Shown here one piece after another: positions 1-8,576 of a DNA stretch of 64,000 nt (position 1 is the first letter of the stretch; every line of letters begins with the position of its first letter). Under the pieces are notes generated by a model. The model had not been told where the DNA came from. It searched no databases and was given only the letters and a program-made list of their open reading frames with translations. The stretch comes from Candidatus Thiodiazotropha sp. (ex Epidulcina cf. delphinae). Lineage in GTDB: Bacteria; Pseudomonadota; Gammaproteobacteria; Chromatiales; Chromatiaceae. Both the position numbers and the translations under genes were made by a program. The stretch is taken from contig JAHXHS010000025.1 of assembly GCA_025656455.1 (NCBI GenBank), forward strand, positions 1-64,000. The letters are read 5' to 3'.

Positions 1-364
1 CTTCTCCCGCTTCTTTGATGGTTAGTAACAACTCCATCATGGCGCATTGACGCCGATTCGTGGAGTGGGAGGAGACCATTTCATCGGCAACTAAATATAT
101 CGAGTTCAGGGCTTCAATAATACCCTTGCTCGGCGTTGTGGCTCTTACCAAGGGAGCCACACCTTGATCAAGGGCATTCTTGAAGCCCCTAACATTTTGA
201 TATTTAACAGACAGGCCGCCGTGTGCCTGCCTACGGACGGCGTTATCAAAACTTGCTGTAGGAGGGGCTACAGCGGCGTTTTGACGCCTTGCCGTAGGCA
301 GGCACACGGCGGCTGAACTCGTTATATTCAGTTGCCGGGTTAATAGAAAGTAAAAAACCGGCAT
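1..364 (-). other. Open reading frame through a repeat, running off the left edge
   Basis: A frame opening with ATG at 364 stays free of stop codons to the window edge (about 121 codons). From 343 to 85 it lies inside a hairpin-rich repeat whose second copy (47517-47762) translates to a related peptide in the equivalent frame, so most of this frame is probably a by-product of the repeat. Only the last part (84-1) is outside the repeat; it could be the 5' end of a real gene starting at ATG 79 or ATG 40. No family is recognised. Confidence 0.2.
85..343. repeat. MITE-like element, family with TTAACCCGGCAAC ends, copy 1
   Basis: The two ends are inverted copies of about 24 bases (core CGGCAACT, then AATATA, then CGAGTTCAG). 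Inside are two strong hairpins, one with arms around GCCGCCGTGTGCCTGCC and one with arms around CTTGATCAAGGGCATTC/GGGCTTCAA. A second copy in the other orientation lies at 47517-47762 with the same order of ends and hairpins. The left end has lost the outer TTAACC that the right end retains. It lies just downstream of dksA. No transposase is encoded. Confidence 0.75.
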
Positions 365-378
365 CCGCCGGTTTTTCA
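352..378 (-). terminator. Rho-independent terminator after dksA
   Basis: An 8-bp GC-rich stem (ACCGGC..GCCGGT type) with a short loop is flanked by A and T runs on both sides, so it can work in either direction. It lies about 20 bases downstream of the dksA stop codon. Confidence 0.8.
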
Positions 379-398
379 GCGCGCTCTCGAAACGGACC

Positions 399-839
399 TC
401 AACCCATCTGTTTCTCACGAATCTCATCGAGGGTTTTGCAATCGATACACTGGGTCGCGGTCGGCCTGGCCTCCAGGCGGCGGATGCCGATCTCTACGCC
501 ACACGAGTCGCAGAAGCCGTACTCGTGATTATCGATCTTGTCGAGCGCCTCGTCGATCTTCTTGATCAACTTGCGTTCGCGGTCGCGGGTGCGCAGTTCG
601 AGACTGAACTCCGATTCCTGCGTGGCGCGGTCATTCGGATCAGGAAAATTGGCGGCCTCATCCTGCATATGGTGCACGGTTCGGTCAACCTCCTGCATCA
701 GGTTGGACTTCCATGCCTCCAGGATGGAGCGGAAATGGGCCTCCTGCTCCTCATTCATGTACTCTTCGCCCTTAACGGACTCGTAGGGTTCGATACCGAA
801 GGATTTCGCCCCTTGTGCGGTGGCTTTCTTCTGGGCCAT
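399..839 (-). CDS. dksA: RNA polymerase-binding transcription factor DksA
   Basis: DksA binds the RNA polymerase secondary channel and, with ppGpp, adjusts transcription of rRNA, tRNA and amino-acid genes. The 146-residue product has the usual length, a long coiled coil (about residues 35-105) carrying the tip motif DPNDRATQE with both acidic tip residues, and a C-terminal zinc finger with cysteine pairs CDSC (110/113) and CIDC (131/134). This separates it from DksA paralogues that have lost cysteines and from short TraR proteins. It is monocistronic, with a terminator immediately downstream and a 370-base shared upstream region with cbbY. Confidence 0.96.
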   Translation of the reverse strand: MAQKKATAQGAKSFGIEPYESVKGEEYMNEEQEAHFRSILEAWKSNLMQEVDRTVHHMQDEAANFPDPNDRATQESEFSLELRTRDRERKLIKKIDEALDKIDNHEYGFCDSCGVEIGIRRLEARPTATQCIDCKTLDEIREKQMG

Positions 840-1212
840 TCATGATACCTCTTCAGTGAAGGCGCATATCTATACCAGAAAGGAAAGCACGAAACAACAA
901 AACCGGGCCGGCTTTGTTAATCGTTTTCCCCATTCATATAAGATTGGGCCATACCTTGCAAAATTAAAGGTTGATATCCGGTCATAGGCTGTTCCAGGGC
1001 ATATTTTACGGTTTACCCCATGCCCCTGGGTATGCAAGTTGACTGACCATTGGTTAAGCTAGCGGCCAGTCAGGCATAATCTTTTAGGGCATGATTCACG
1101 GCCATGGGCCAAACCGGCTGATCTGGCGCGCCGGTACACTTTAGCAGGTGATATCGACTGGTTCAGTGTGCCGGGAGCTTTTGCTGCAGAGTATTTTGAT
1201 CAAGGGGTTGTA
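840..1212. other. Divergent intergenic region dksA/cbbY
   Basis: About 370 bases without a supported gene. It must hold the promoters for dksA (leftward) and cbbY (rightward). An inverted repeat with arms CCAGGGCAT and ATGCCCCTGG lies at 996-1030, and a second with arms TGACTG/CAGTCA at about 1044-1075. A CATAAT sequence near 1076 could be a -10 element for cbbY. None of these is strong enough to name an operator. Confidence 0.4.
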
Positions 1213-1983
1213 ATGGCGTTAGAGGCATTGATATTCGATGTAGACGGTACCCTGGCCGATACCGAACGTGATGGCCATCGGGTGGCGTTCAACAGGGCCT
1301 TTGCCGATGCAGGGCTCGACTGGGAGTGGTCGGTAGAGCTGTATGGCAAATTATTGGCGGTAACCGGTGGAAAGGAGCGTATCCGATACTATTTGGACCA
1401 TTTCAATCAGGGTTTTTCCAGGCCTGAGGAACTGGATAGTTTTATTGCGGCGCTCCATGCCGCTAAGACCGATCACTACACTCGCATGCTCGCGGAAGGG
1501 GCGATACCCGTGCGATGCGGGGTGAAACGGCTGCTGCGGGAGGCCAGGCGGTCGGGGATCAGGTTGGCGATCGCCACCACCACCACGCCGGCGAATGTCA
1601 GCGCCCTGCTGCAGCACAGCCTGGACCGGGACGCGGAGAGCTGGTTCGAGGTGATCGCGGCCGGCGATATCGTACCAGCCAAGAAGCCCGCCCCCGATAT
1701 CTATCGCTGGGCCATGGGGCGGATGGAGCTTGAGCCCCAGGCCTGCATCGCCCTCGAGGATTCGCGCAACGGGGTGCAATCCGCCAGTCAGGCATCGATC
1801 GGTTCGATTCTGGTCACTACCAACGGTTACACCACGGATGATGACTTCACTGGCGCCAGCCTGGTGATTGACCAGCTTGGGGAACCCGGCGACCCCTTTG
1901 CCGTGAAGATGGGGAGTGCGGGGGAACACCGCTTCGTCGATCTAGCCATGCTTCGTGACCTGCACGGAGGAAACCAGGCATGA
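1213..1983 (+). CDS. cbbY: CbbY-type HAD phosphatase
   Basis: CbbY removes misfire products of Rubisco such as xylulose-1,5-bisphosphate and is usually associated with Calvin-cycle genes. The product begins with the HAD nucleophile motif FDVDGTLAD, followed by the TGGKERI segment characteristic of CbbY, a motif II region with ATTTT, the motif III lysines (AKKPAPD) and motif IV LEDS. I place the start at ATG 1213 because the CbbY family begins one or two residues before the FDVDG motif; an upstream in-frame start at 1168 would add an unlikely 15 residues. From 1213 the protein is 256 residues. Its stop overlaps the next start (ATGA), so the two genes are translationally coupled. No Rubisco gene is in the window, so the autotrophy link is inference. 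Confidence 0.85.
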   Translation: MALEALIFDVDGTLADTERDGHRVAFNRAFADAGLDWEWSVELYGKLLAVTGGKERIRYYLDHFNQGFSRPEELDSFIAALHAAKTDHYTRMLAEGAIPVRCGVKRLLREARRSGIRLAIATTTTPANVSALLQHSLDRDAESWFEVIAAGDIVPAKKPAPDIYRWAMGRMELEPQACIALEDSRNGVQSASQASIGSILVTTNGYTTDDDFTGASLVIDQLGEPGDPFAVKMGSAGEHRFVDLAMLRDLHGGNQA

Positions 1984-3140
1984 ACGGGGTAGCGCGGCGA
2001 ATGCAGCGTATTGCCCCTTTTTACGTCATGGATCTGCTGGCCCAGGCGCGCCGGCTGGAGGCCGGGGGGCGTTCGATTATCCATATGGAGATTGGCGAAC
2101 CCGATTTCGACACCCCCGCACCGGTGATAGCTGCGGGGCAGGCGGCGCTTGCTTCCGGCAAGACCCACTATACGCCGGCCACAGGCTTGCCGGCGCTGTG
2201 CGAAGTCATTGCCGGATTCTATCGAGAGGTCTGCCAGACCGAGCTTGATCCGCAGCGGGTGATCGTCACACCGGGCGCCTCGGGTGCGCTGCAACTGGTG
2301 ATGAGTGTTTTGATCAATCCCGGCGAATCGGTGTTGATGGCCGATCCGGGCTACCCCTGCAACCGCCATTTCGTGGAGCTGGTGGAGGGACGGCCGGTGG
2401 CGCTTCCGGTCGGGCCCGAGACCGGCTACCAACTCACCGCCGAATGGGTGGAAGAGGCCTGGCGGGAAGAGACCAAGGCGGTGCTGGTCGCTTCGCCCTC
2501 CAATCCCACGGGCACCTTGATTGCAGATGATGAGATGCAGCGACTGTATGCCACTGTACAACGCCTAGGCGGGGTATTGATTGTCGATGAGATCTACCAG
2601 GGATTGGTGTATGACGTAGTGGGGGGGACGGCGCTACGCTATGGCGATGATCTGTTCGTCATCAACAGCTTTTCCAAGTTCTTCGGCATGACCGGCTGGC
2701 GTTTGGGCTGGCTGGTGGCGCCGGAGTCGTTTATCGATCCCCTGGACCGGCTGGCGCAGAATATCTTTCTCTCCGCCCCGACCCTCTCCCAGTTCGCCGC
2801 GCTGAGCGCCTTCTCGCCGGCAGTGATGGAGATTCTCGAACAGCGTCGCCAGGCGTTCCGGCAACGGCGGGATTTTCTCCTGCCCGTGCTGCGCGAACTC
2901 GGATTCTCCATCCCGGTGACGCCCCAGGGGGCCTTCTATCTCTACGCCGGATGCAATGGCATCAGTGACGATAGCCAGGTACTTGCCCAGCAGCTCTTGC
3001 AAGAGGCCGGCGTGGCGGTGACGCCAGGCCTTGATTTCGGCTTCAACCGCCCGCAATCCCATTTGCGCTTCGCCTATACCACAGACCTGGAGCGCCTGGA
3101 GGAGGGTGTCGAGCGGATCAGGCGTTTTCTTTCCGGATGA
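1980..3140 (+). CDS. PLP-dependent aminotransferase, class I
   Basis: This 386-residue fold-type I aminotransferase belongs to the AspC/AAT-like group that moves amino groups between amino acids and 2-oxo acids; the substrate cannot be told from sequence. Visible family features are the EIGEPDFDTP substrate-loop motif near residue 38, the HYTPATGLPAL segment, SPSNPTGT, VDEIYQGLVYD (aspartate contacting the pyridine nitrogen), and the PLP-binding lysine in SFSKFFGMTGWR (about residue 233). The start overlaps the stop of cbbY by four bases, indicating one operon. It is full-length with a complete active site. Confidence 0.88.
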   Translation: MNGVARRMQRIAPFYVMDLLAQARRLEAGGRSIIHMEIGEPDFDTPAPVIAAGQAALASGKTHYTPATGLPALCEVIAGFYREVCQTELDPQRVIVTPGASGALQLVMSVLINPGESVLMADPGYPCNRHFVELVEGRPVALPVGPETGYQLTAEWVEEAWREETKAVLVASPSNPTGTLIADDEMQRLYATVQRLGGVLIVDEIYQGLVYDVVGGTALRYGDDLFVINSFSKFFGMTGWRLGWLVAPESFIDPLDRLAQNIFLSAPTLSQFAALSAFSPAVMEILEQRRQAFRQRRDFLLPVLRELGFSIPVTPQGAFYLYAGCNGISDDSQVLAQQLLQEAGVAVTPGLDFGFNRPQSHLRFAYTTDLERLEEGVERIRRFLSG

Positions 3141-3171
3141 ACACCACACTCGTGTATGTTCAGAGCAGCTC

Positions 3172-3250
3172 TTTATAACGCAAAGCACGCAGAGAAACGT
3201 AATGAATGCAAAGCTATTTGCATAGCATTTGCGGTGATTGGCGTTCATTG
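3172..3250. repeat. Dispersed intergenic motif (GATTGGCGTTCATTGGCGG)
   Basis: The space between the convergent aminotransferase and cysZ genes contains a GATTGGCGTTCATTGGCGG motif preceded by an ACGCAAAGCACGC stretch. Related versions occur at about 5474-5512 and 44103-44150 (both inverted), 47440-47470 and 62400-62425. The copies are diverged, so this is a weak family assignment. Confidence 0.45.
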
Positions 3251-3264
3251 GCGGACATATACCC

Positions 3265-4005
3265 TTAGTCCTCTATTTTTCGTAATCGCTCATGCCACAA
3301 CAGGGTAGCGCCCGCCACTGCCGCCGGCATGGCGACGAAGTTGAGAATCGGCACCATCATCATCAATGTCAGACCGCCGCCGAAGCCGAGCGAAGCGAGA
3401 CGCGCCTGCTTCAAGCGCCTGTGCTGCTCTTGGAAAGCCAGATTGTGGTTGGCCATGGGATAGTCGCCATACTCCAGGGCAAGGAACCACGCGCTGAAGG
3501 CCATCCACAGAAAAGGGGCGGCGATATTGAGCACCGGAATAAGGAACAGGATTAGCAACGGGATGGCGCGCAGCAAGAAATAGCCTATTTTGCGCAGCTC
3601 GGAGAGCAGGGAGGGCAGGACATCCTTGACCAGTTGTTTCACACCTGTCGGTTGTTTCGATAGCTCGCCACCCAGATAGCGTTCCACCTTTTCCGCCAAC
3701 AGGCCATTGAACGGGGCGGCGATCAGGTTGGCGATGACGGTGAAGGTGTAGAAGATCACCAGCAGCAGGGCGATGGCGAAGAGGGGCCATAATAGCCAGC
3801 GCAGCCAGGCAAGCCAGCTCTCCTCGTCGGGAAGAAAACGGTCCATCAACTGCTCGAACTGAGCGATGCCCAGCCAGATCAGCAGGCTGAAGACCAGGAT
3901 ATTGACAACCAGTGGGATGAGCACGAAGGGCCTCAGACCCGGCCTGGTAATCAGTCCCAGTCCCCGCATCAGGTAGCCTGCTCCTGCGAGCGGGTTGTTC
4001 GCCAT
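3265..4005 (-). CDS. cysZ: Sulfate transporter CysZ (EI24 family)
   Basis: CysZ is an inner-membrane protein that brings sulfate into the cell for cysteine synthesis. The 246-residue product has the typical length and start (NPLAGAGYLMRGLGLI), hydrophobic segments near residues 25-45, 70-95, 140-175 and 205-230, and the conserved APFNGLLAEKVE region. It stands alone on the minus strand between a convergent and a divergent neighbour. In an organism that oxidises sulfur and assimilates sulfate, it would complement the cysteine synthase at 12796. Confidence 0.9.
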   Translation of the reverse strand: MANNPLAGAGYLMRGLGLITRPGLRPFVLIPLVVNILVFSLLIWLGIAQFEQLMDRFLPDEESWLAWLRWLLWPLFAIALLLVIFYTFTVIANLIAAPFNGLLAEKVERYLGGELSKQPTGVKQLVKDVLPSLLSELRKIGYFLLRAIPLLILFLIPVLNIAAPFLWMAFSAWFLALEYGDYPMANHNLAFQEQHRRLKQARLASLGFGGGLTLMMMVPILNFVAMPAAVAGATLLWHERLRKIED

Positions 4006-4157
4006 GGTGGATTCCTTATGTTCGCTGTTCGGCTGGAAACGATAAAATATTATGCGAAGTTCGCCAAGGTAAAAATTTAAAATATAAAAATCAAAAGGTT
4101 ATAATTTTACGGTATTGGGCCCTTAACTGACCTCAGAGAAATTCGTGGCCCTTTGCG

Positions 4158-4735
4158 GTGATTGGCCATCGGGGGGCCTGCGGCTATTGTCCGGAGCGCA
4201 CCCTGGCGTCCTACCGGCTGGCGATCGAGATGGGCGCCGATTTTATCGAAACTGACCTGGTGTTCACCGGGGACGGGCATCTCATCGCCCGTCATGGCAA
4301 TGAGTTGAGCCTGTCCACCGATGTGGCGCAACATGCGGCATTCAACGATCGCTACACAACCAAGGGCGCCGAGATGGGGTACGGGGCATTCACGGCGCGC
4401 GCCGTCATCGAAACCCATGTGGCCCAGTATGCAACAGGCATCGCTCCCTGGATGGGCAATCTCCTGCAACCCTCGCCGGTGTCGATGAATGGAAACGGCA
4501 GCAGACCGGCGTTGATGCTTGATGTTCCGATCAGCGCCGGCAGGCCCCATCCGTTGGTGCGGTTTGCTATGGGTGCCGGTTTGTCCGTGCATGCCTACCC
4601 GTTATGCGAGGACTCCCCGCCCTTGCGTAATAGGGATCCCGCTTGGGAGGATAGGCTCAAGGATCAGGCGCTACGCCTTTTCGGTTGGGGCATAGACGCC
4701 GTTTTTTTAATTGGCCGGGTATCGGAGTCGAGGCG
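4158..4735 (+). pseudogene. Decayed glycerophosphodiester phosphodiesterase (GlpQ-like)
   Basis: The frame from GTG 4158 starts with a clear GDPD signature: [18 protein letters not shown], then [21 protein letters not shown] with the catalytic HRGA and the metal-ligand ExD positions. After about residue 75 similarity fades, and only a C-terminal-like stretch returns (GLSVHAYPL, then GWGIDAVF), so the middle of the enzyme is missing or replaced. Beyond about 4735 the frame stays open for 57 codons of unrelated sequence and overlaps the next gene. Intact GlpQ-type enzymes are about 300-370 residues. I read this as a remnant carrying an internal deletion, not a working enzyme. Confidence 0.7.
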
Positions 4736-4833
4736 AAGCGGCTGTTTTTGCAGTCCCGTCCGCCGCAGAGCGAGTGATACTTCATCCGTCCTGAACACGC
4801 CATCTCGGATAACACAATCAAGCGAGACCACTG

Positions 4834-5463
4834 TTGGCCAGTCTGGAAACCCTATTGACCCTGTTTGCCACCGCAGTGGTATTGGCCCTGGTTCCCGGAC
4901 CGGATAATCTCTTCGTCCTCACCCACTCAGCGCTGCATGGCAGAAAGACCGGCTGGTGCGCCACCCTCGGTTTTTCCACCGGATTGATCGCCCACACAGC
5001 GGCGGTCGCACTCGGCGTGGCCGTGCTGTTTCAGACGTCAGCGTTGGCATTCAATCTTCTGAAACTGTCGGGCGCGGCCTATCTGCTCTACCTGGCCTGG
5101 CGTTTCATACAGGCCTCGAACAGCCGGCTCGAACCAGGGCGGCAACCGAGACTCACCCCCTGGTTGCTCTATCGGCGGGGAATCATTATGAATGTCACCA
5201 ATCCCAAGGTCTCGCTCTTTTTTCTCGCCCTGTTGCCGCAATTCGCCGAACCCGAAGCAGGCCCCATGGTGTGGCAGATGATCACCTTCGGTCTGGTGTT
5301 TATTCTGGCCACGTTGATTGTCTTCGGCGGCGTGGCGGAGCTGGCCGGTGCGATCAGTCCTTGGCTTAAGCGCACCCCCTCGGCGCAACGGATCATCCAT
5401 CGCGTGGCCGCGGCGGTATTCGTCATATTGGCGTTGAAGCTGCTGCTTGCCGAGCCGTTGTGA
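4834..5463 (+). CDS. LysE/RhtB-family amino-acid exporter
   Basis: This 209-residue inner-membrane protein belongs to the LysE/RhtB family, whose members export amino acids such as homoserine, threonine or lysine. It has the family hallmark PGPDN near residue 22, six predicted membrane segments, the [12 protein letters not shown] segment, and the [18 protein letters not shown] motif near the centre. The start is a TTG codon; no better ATG keeps the N-terminal helix. It overlaps the 3' tail of the decayed GlpQ frame, which supports that frame being non-coding here. The substrate cannot be predicted. Confidence 0.88.
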   Translation: MASLETLLTLFATAVVLALVPGPDNLFVLTHSALHGRKTGWCATLGFSTGLIAHTAAVALGVAVLFQTSALAFNLLKLSGAAYLLYLAWRFIQASNSRLEPGRQPRLTPWLLYRRGIIMNVTNPKVSLFFLALLPQFAEPEAGPMVWQMITFGLVFILATLIVFGGVAELAGAISPWLKRTPSAQRIIHRVAAAVFVILALKLLLAEPL

Positions 5464-5914
5464 CGGGTATGGATGGTTGTCCGCGAATGAATGCAAATCA
5501 ACGCTAATGCGAATAGCCCGTAGGTCACGTAGCACAGCTACGTGACATCACCATTGAGTCAGGTAGTCGCTCCGCAACAATCTGACCTACGACCACACTG
5601 TCCAAAAAACAGATTGTGTGGACCTGTCATTGATCAATTTGACTGGATGTCTTGGTTACTTTGACCTACTTTAGATGCAGGCGTAGGGTGCGGCCCTGCC
5701 GCGCCATGCCGGCTAAACAACATGTAGCATTTGAAATCTTATCGTGTGGCTGGTATAGAAGGAAGCGATCAAGTTGCCATAATCATGATAATATGGCAAT
5801 GGTTTGAGTGGGTGTCCGCGTTATTGGCGTTATTCGTTATTCGGCGTGGGATGCTGAGCATTATCGCCCCACAGCTCAGTCGTTAGCTATACAAGTCAAA
5901 CAAGAGATAGTGAG
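5464..5914. other. Repeat-rich intergenic region
   Basis: About 450 bases with no supported gene. It holds an inverted-repeat cluster at 5517-5595 (arms TCACGTAGC/GCTACGTGA inside GTAGGTC.../...GACCTAC), a GTAGGGTGCGGCCCTGCC motif at 5682-5710 shared with 44002 and 62792, and a 36-base segment at 5784-5819 identical to 15375-15410. At the second site that segment sits just upstream of a REP-type transposase start, so here it probably marks the footprint of a lost copy. Confidence 0.6.
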
Positions 5915-6430
5915 ATGGAAAATATCCAATTGGATCATGGCCACCATTATACCCAAAACAAAACATTTCCTGTCTGCTTTTTAGCGCATGATATTGATGT
6001 TCCAATGAATATCGGTAGCTTATTCCGAATTGCTGATGCTCTTGGCATAGAAAAAATATATTTATCTGGTACTTCGCTGGTCCCCCCAAACACCAAGATA
6101 AGGAAAACATCTAGGGCTACCGAGAAATTTGTACCCTTTTCTTATGATAAGAACCCGCTTGATATCGTCAAAAAACTCAAGTCCGAAGGATACATGATCG
6201 TAAGTTTAGAAATAACCTCATCCAGCATTGATATTAGTGAGTTATCGCTTTCTGGAAATGAAAAAGTATGTCTTGTTTTAGGTTCGGAGAGGTCAGGTGT
6301 ATGCCAGGAATTGTTGGATGTATCTGATGTCACCATACATATTACGATGATGGGACGCAATTCATCCATGAATGTTGCATCGGCGTGTTCAATTGCTACC
6401 TATGAAATAATAAGGAGATATCTACCATGA
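5915..6430 (+). CDS. SpoU/TrmH-family RNA 2'-O-methyltransferase
   Basis: The 171-residue protein is a minimal SPOUT methyltransferase of the SpoU class, which transfers methyl groups from S-adenosylmethionine to ribose in tRNA or rRNA. Visible motifs are NIGSLFRIADALGI (motif 1, residues about 31-45), VLGSERSGV (motif 2, SAM-binding knot) and NSSMNVASACSIATYE (motif 3). It lacks the N-terminal substrate domain of TrmH or RlmB, so its target is unknown. Base composition is much more AT-rich than the flanks and codon use is unlike its neighbours, which indicates transfer. It overlaps the next small gene by four bases (ATGA), a sign of coupling. Confidence 0.85.
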   Translation: MENIQLDHGHHYTQNKTFPVCFLAHDIDVPMNIGSLFRIADALGIEKIYLSGTSLVPPNTKIRKTSRATEKFVPFSYDKNPLDIVKKLKSEGYMIVSLEITSSSIDISELSLSGNEKVCLVLGSERSGVCQELLDVSDVTIHITMMGRNSSMNVASACSIATYEIIRRYLP

Positions 6431-6720
6431 ATGGAAGACCGATTATTGAAGAGCAATACAAAAAAGGAAGTGATGTTATTAATTATGTAGTCTACAAAAG
6501 TACATCAGGTATAGGTAATGACGAGGTGCTACAACATAAGTTACTTGGAACAACGGAAACTGCTCATGTAACACTACATCCAGACGGTACCGTCAACGTT
6601 CGAGTAAAGCGAACCAAAACATATCTGGAAAACGCTATTAGAAGCAACTTGGTTGGTTTTGTCCCAAGCCTTTCTCAAAACGTTAAACAGTTTATATCAA
6701 AGGTGCGTGGCAAAATATAA
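6427..6720 (+). CDS. Unknown small protein coupled to the SpoU methyltransferase
   Basis: A 97-residue product with no recognised domain. It is basic toward the C-terminus (VRVKRTKTYLEN, then KQFISKVRGKI) and has no signal peptide or membrane helix. Its ATG overlaps the stop codon of the methyltransferase gene, and it shares the AT-rich composition, so the two were very likely acquired and are expressed together. A role as RNA-binding partner or immunity-type companion is conceivable but nothing in the sequence proves it. Confidence 0.6.
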   Translation: MNGRPIIEEQYKKGSDVINYVVYKSTSGIGNDEVLQHKLLGTTETAHVTLHPDGTVNVRVKRTKTYLENAIRSNLVGFVPSLSQNVKQFISKVRGKI

Positions 6721-6826
6721 GCTACAGTTAACACTCCACTCGACCTCCTGCATCGGTGGGTAAGCTTGGCGCATCTGGTCGGGTAAAACGGTTTAGGGTG
6801 AGGGTCTAGAATATGAATTAAGTTAT

Positions 6827-7156
6827 ATGATAACCGATGGTCTACTAAGCTCCGTCGATTATAGAAGAAGGTTTAAAGGTTCTGAAAAGAGTTGTGCAAA
6901 AACACTCAATCAATTTATTAATACATTATCTAAAAAATATGGAAATCCAACTTCTGATAGCACTCATACTATAGGATCAAAGCCAGTTTTAGTTGACTGT
7001 AATGACTTCATGAAGAATAAACATATAAGAGCAGTCGATTGGTCTAGTGATAATGATATAATGTTGTTATTTACTTCATTGCCAGATTTAAACGTTGTAG
7101 AGCTTCTACTTATATATACTCCTAGCATCCCAGAAGAATTGAATAACAATCTTTGA
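6827..7156 (+). CDS. Hypothetical protein, possibly 5'-truncated
   Basis: A 109-residue AT-rich frame with no recognised family. It looks like coding sequence (long relative to AT content, soluble, mixed composition; KYGNPTSD and IRAVDWSSDNDIMLLF segments), but no ribosome-binding site precedes ATG 6827, and the frame extends upstream in a coding-like manner only as far as a TAG a few codons before. It may therefore be the 3' part of a longer gene that lost its start. It sits between the SpoU pair and the ankyrin gene in the same AT-rich island. Confidence 0.5.
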   Translation: MITDGLLSSVDYRRRFKGSEKSCAKTLNQFINTLSKKYGNPTSDSTHTIGSKPVLVDCNDFMKNKHIRAVDWSSDNDIMLLFTSLPDLNVVELLLIYTPSIPEELNNNL

Positions 7157-7171
7157 ATAGAAAGAGAGAGT

Positions 7172-7691
7172 ATGAAAGAAATTGGAATAGATCTACAGGG
7201 GCAAGTGAATATGCGTCTTATGCTTAAGGGAGTATGTATTCTGTTAATTGCATTATTAACAAGCGGTATCTCTACTCTAGATCAATATGAAATAGCCCTA
7301 CATGAGATTAAAAAAAGAGATTTGACTTATGATATAGATGGCTTAATAAATGCCACCCATAATCAAGATAACGATAGTTGAGCATAAACAAACACCAAAA
7401 GAAGTAATCAATGATTCAATTATAGAAGCTGCGGTTTCAGAACAAATTAATATCGTAAAATATTTACTAATAGTAGGAGTAGATATTAATCATAGACATC
7501 ATGATGGATGCACAATATTGCATTATTTTGCACAGGATGGAACTCAAGATATGGTTAAATATCTTGTGGAATCAGGAGCTCATATGAATACAACATGCCG
7601 AGGAAAAGAAACGCCTTTAAAATGGGCATTTTACGGAAAAAATACTAATCTTATAAAGTATCTTAAAAAGAAAGGGGCAATGGAATACTGA
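7172..7691 (+). pseudogene. Ankyrin-repeat protein with signal peptide, frameshifted
   Basis: Two overlapping frames make one gene. The first (7172-7381) has a good ribosome-binding site (GAGAGAG) and encodes an N-terminal hydrophobic segment (GVCILLIALLTSG) like a signal peptide or anchor. The second (to 7691) encodes ankyrin repeats (NIVKYLLIVGVDINHRHHDG, then DGTQDMVKYLVESGAHMN). The two differ by one base, with the shift between 7347 and 7381, where the second frame has a TAA just before its first ATG. The protein would be about 170 residues if the shift were repaired. Either the gene is broken or there is a sequence error. It belongs to the AT-rich island. Confidence 0.6.
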
Positions 7692-7892
7692 TACTTAGCA
7701 ACTTGTAGGTAAAGAATTAGTGTTGTTGCCGTTAAGCCACTGATTTGAAATATTGGAATAGAGGACATAGGACTATGAAATAATGAAAAGGTGTCTATCA
7801 TTGCTTTGAGTAGGAAATGCCAGCATAATCTTCGCTAAGCACTCAAGTCAGGTCGCATTGAAGGGACCGTGAACGACATAATGGAGAAACAG

Positions 7893-8486
7893 ATGAACCA
7901 AATCGACACCCCGCAGGAGATCCTCCACACCCTCAAGGAGACCACTGCCAATCCCGCCCCGCTGGGGCTATGTGCCTTCGGTCTGACCACGGTGCTGCTT
8001 AATCTGGCTAATGCCGGTTTCTACCCCCTCGATGCGATGATCCTGGCGATGGGAATCTTCTATGGGGGCATCGCCCAGGTGATCGCCGGAATGATGGAGT
8101 GGAAGAAGGGCAACACCTTCGCCACCACAGCCTTCACCTCCTACGGCCTGTTCTGGCTCAGCCTTGCCGGCATCCTAATGCTACCGAAGCTGGGCCTCGC
8201 CAACGCGCCTAACGCCGTGGCAATGTCGGCCTACCTGGCGATGTGGGGCGCTTTCACCCTGGTCCTGTTCATCGGCACCCTCAAGATCACCCGCGCCTTG
8301 CAGTCAGTATTCCTGACCCTGACCATCCTCTTCTTCCTGCTCGCCATCGGTGACTACACCGATAGCACCACAATCAAGACCTTCGCTGGTTACGAGGGCA
8401 TACTCTGTGGTGGACTGGCGATCTACACAGGATTGGCCCAGCTGCTCAACGAGGTCTACGGACGCAAGATCTGCCCACTAGGCTGA
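7893..8486 (+). CDS. satP: Acetate/succinate uptake protein SatP (GPR1/FUN34/YaaH)
   Basis: SatP is an inner-membrane acetate-proton symporter. The 197-residue product has the family signature NPAPLGL near residue 20 and six hydrophobic helices, with the conserved [17 protein letters not shown] and [10 protein letters not shown] segments. I start it at ATG 7893 because GGAG lies six bases upstream; earlier in-frame starts at 7869 and 7881 lack suitable spacing. Base composition returns to that of the host chromosome here, marking the right edge of the AT-rich island. It would let the cell take up acetate. Confidence 0.9.
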   Translation: MNQIDTPQEILHTLKETTANPAPLGLCAFGLTTVLLNLANAGFYPLDAMILAMGIFYGGIAQVIAGMMEWKKGNTFATTAFTSYGLFWLSLAGILMLPKLGLANAPNAVAMSAYLAMWGAFTLVLFIGTLKITRALQSVFLTLTILFFLLAIGDYTDSTTIKTFAGYEGILCGGLAIYTGLAQLLNEVYGRKICPLG

Positions 8487-8576
8487 ACTCCTCTCGAGCG
8501 TAAAAGATCGACATGGAACAAAAAAAGGAAGATTGGCAGATCGTAGTCATTGCTGACACCTTCTACGATAGATAAA

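Noticed and set aside
1351..2561. Long minus-strand frames opposite cbbY and the aminotransferase gene
   Set aside because: They are shadows of strong plus-strand genes in GC-rich sequence and show no family features. The same applies to the many long antisense frames over soxB, ggt, the GGDEF/EAL gene and the biotin genes.
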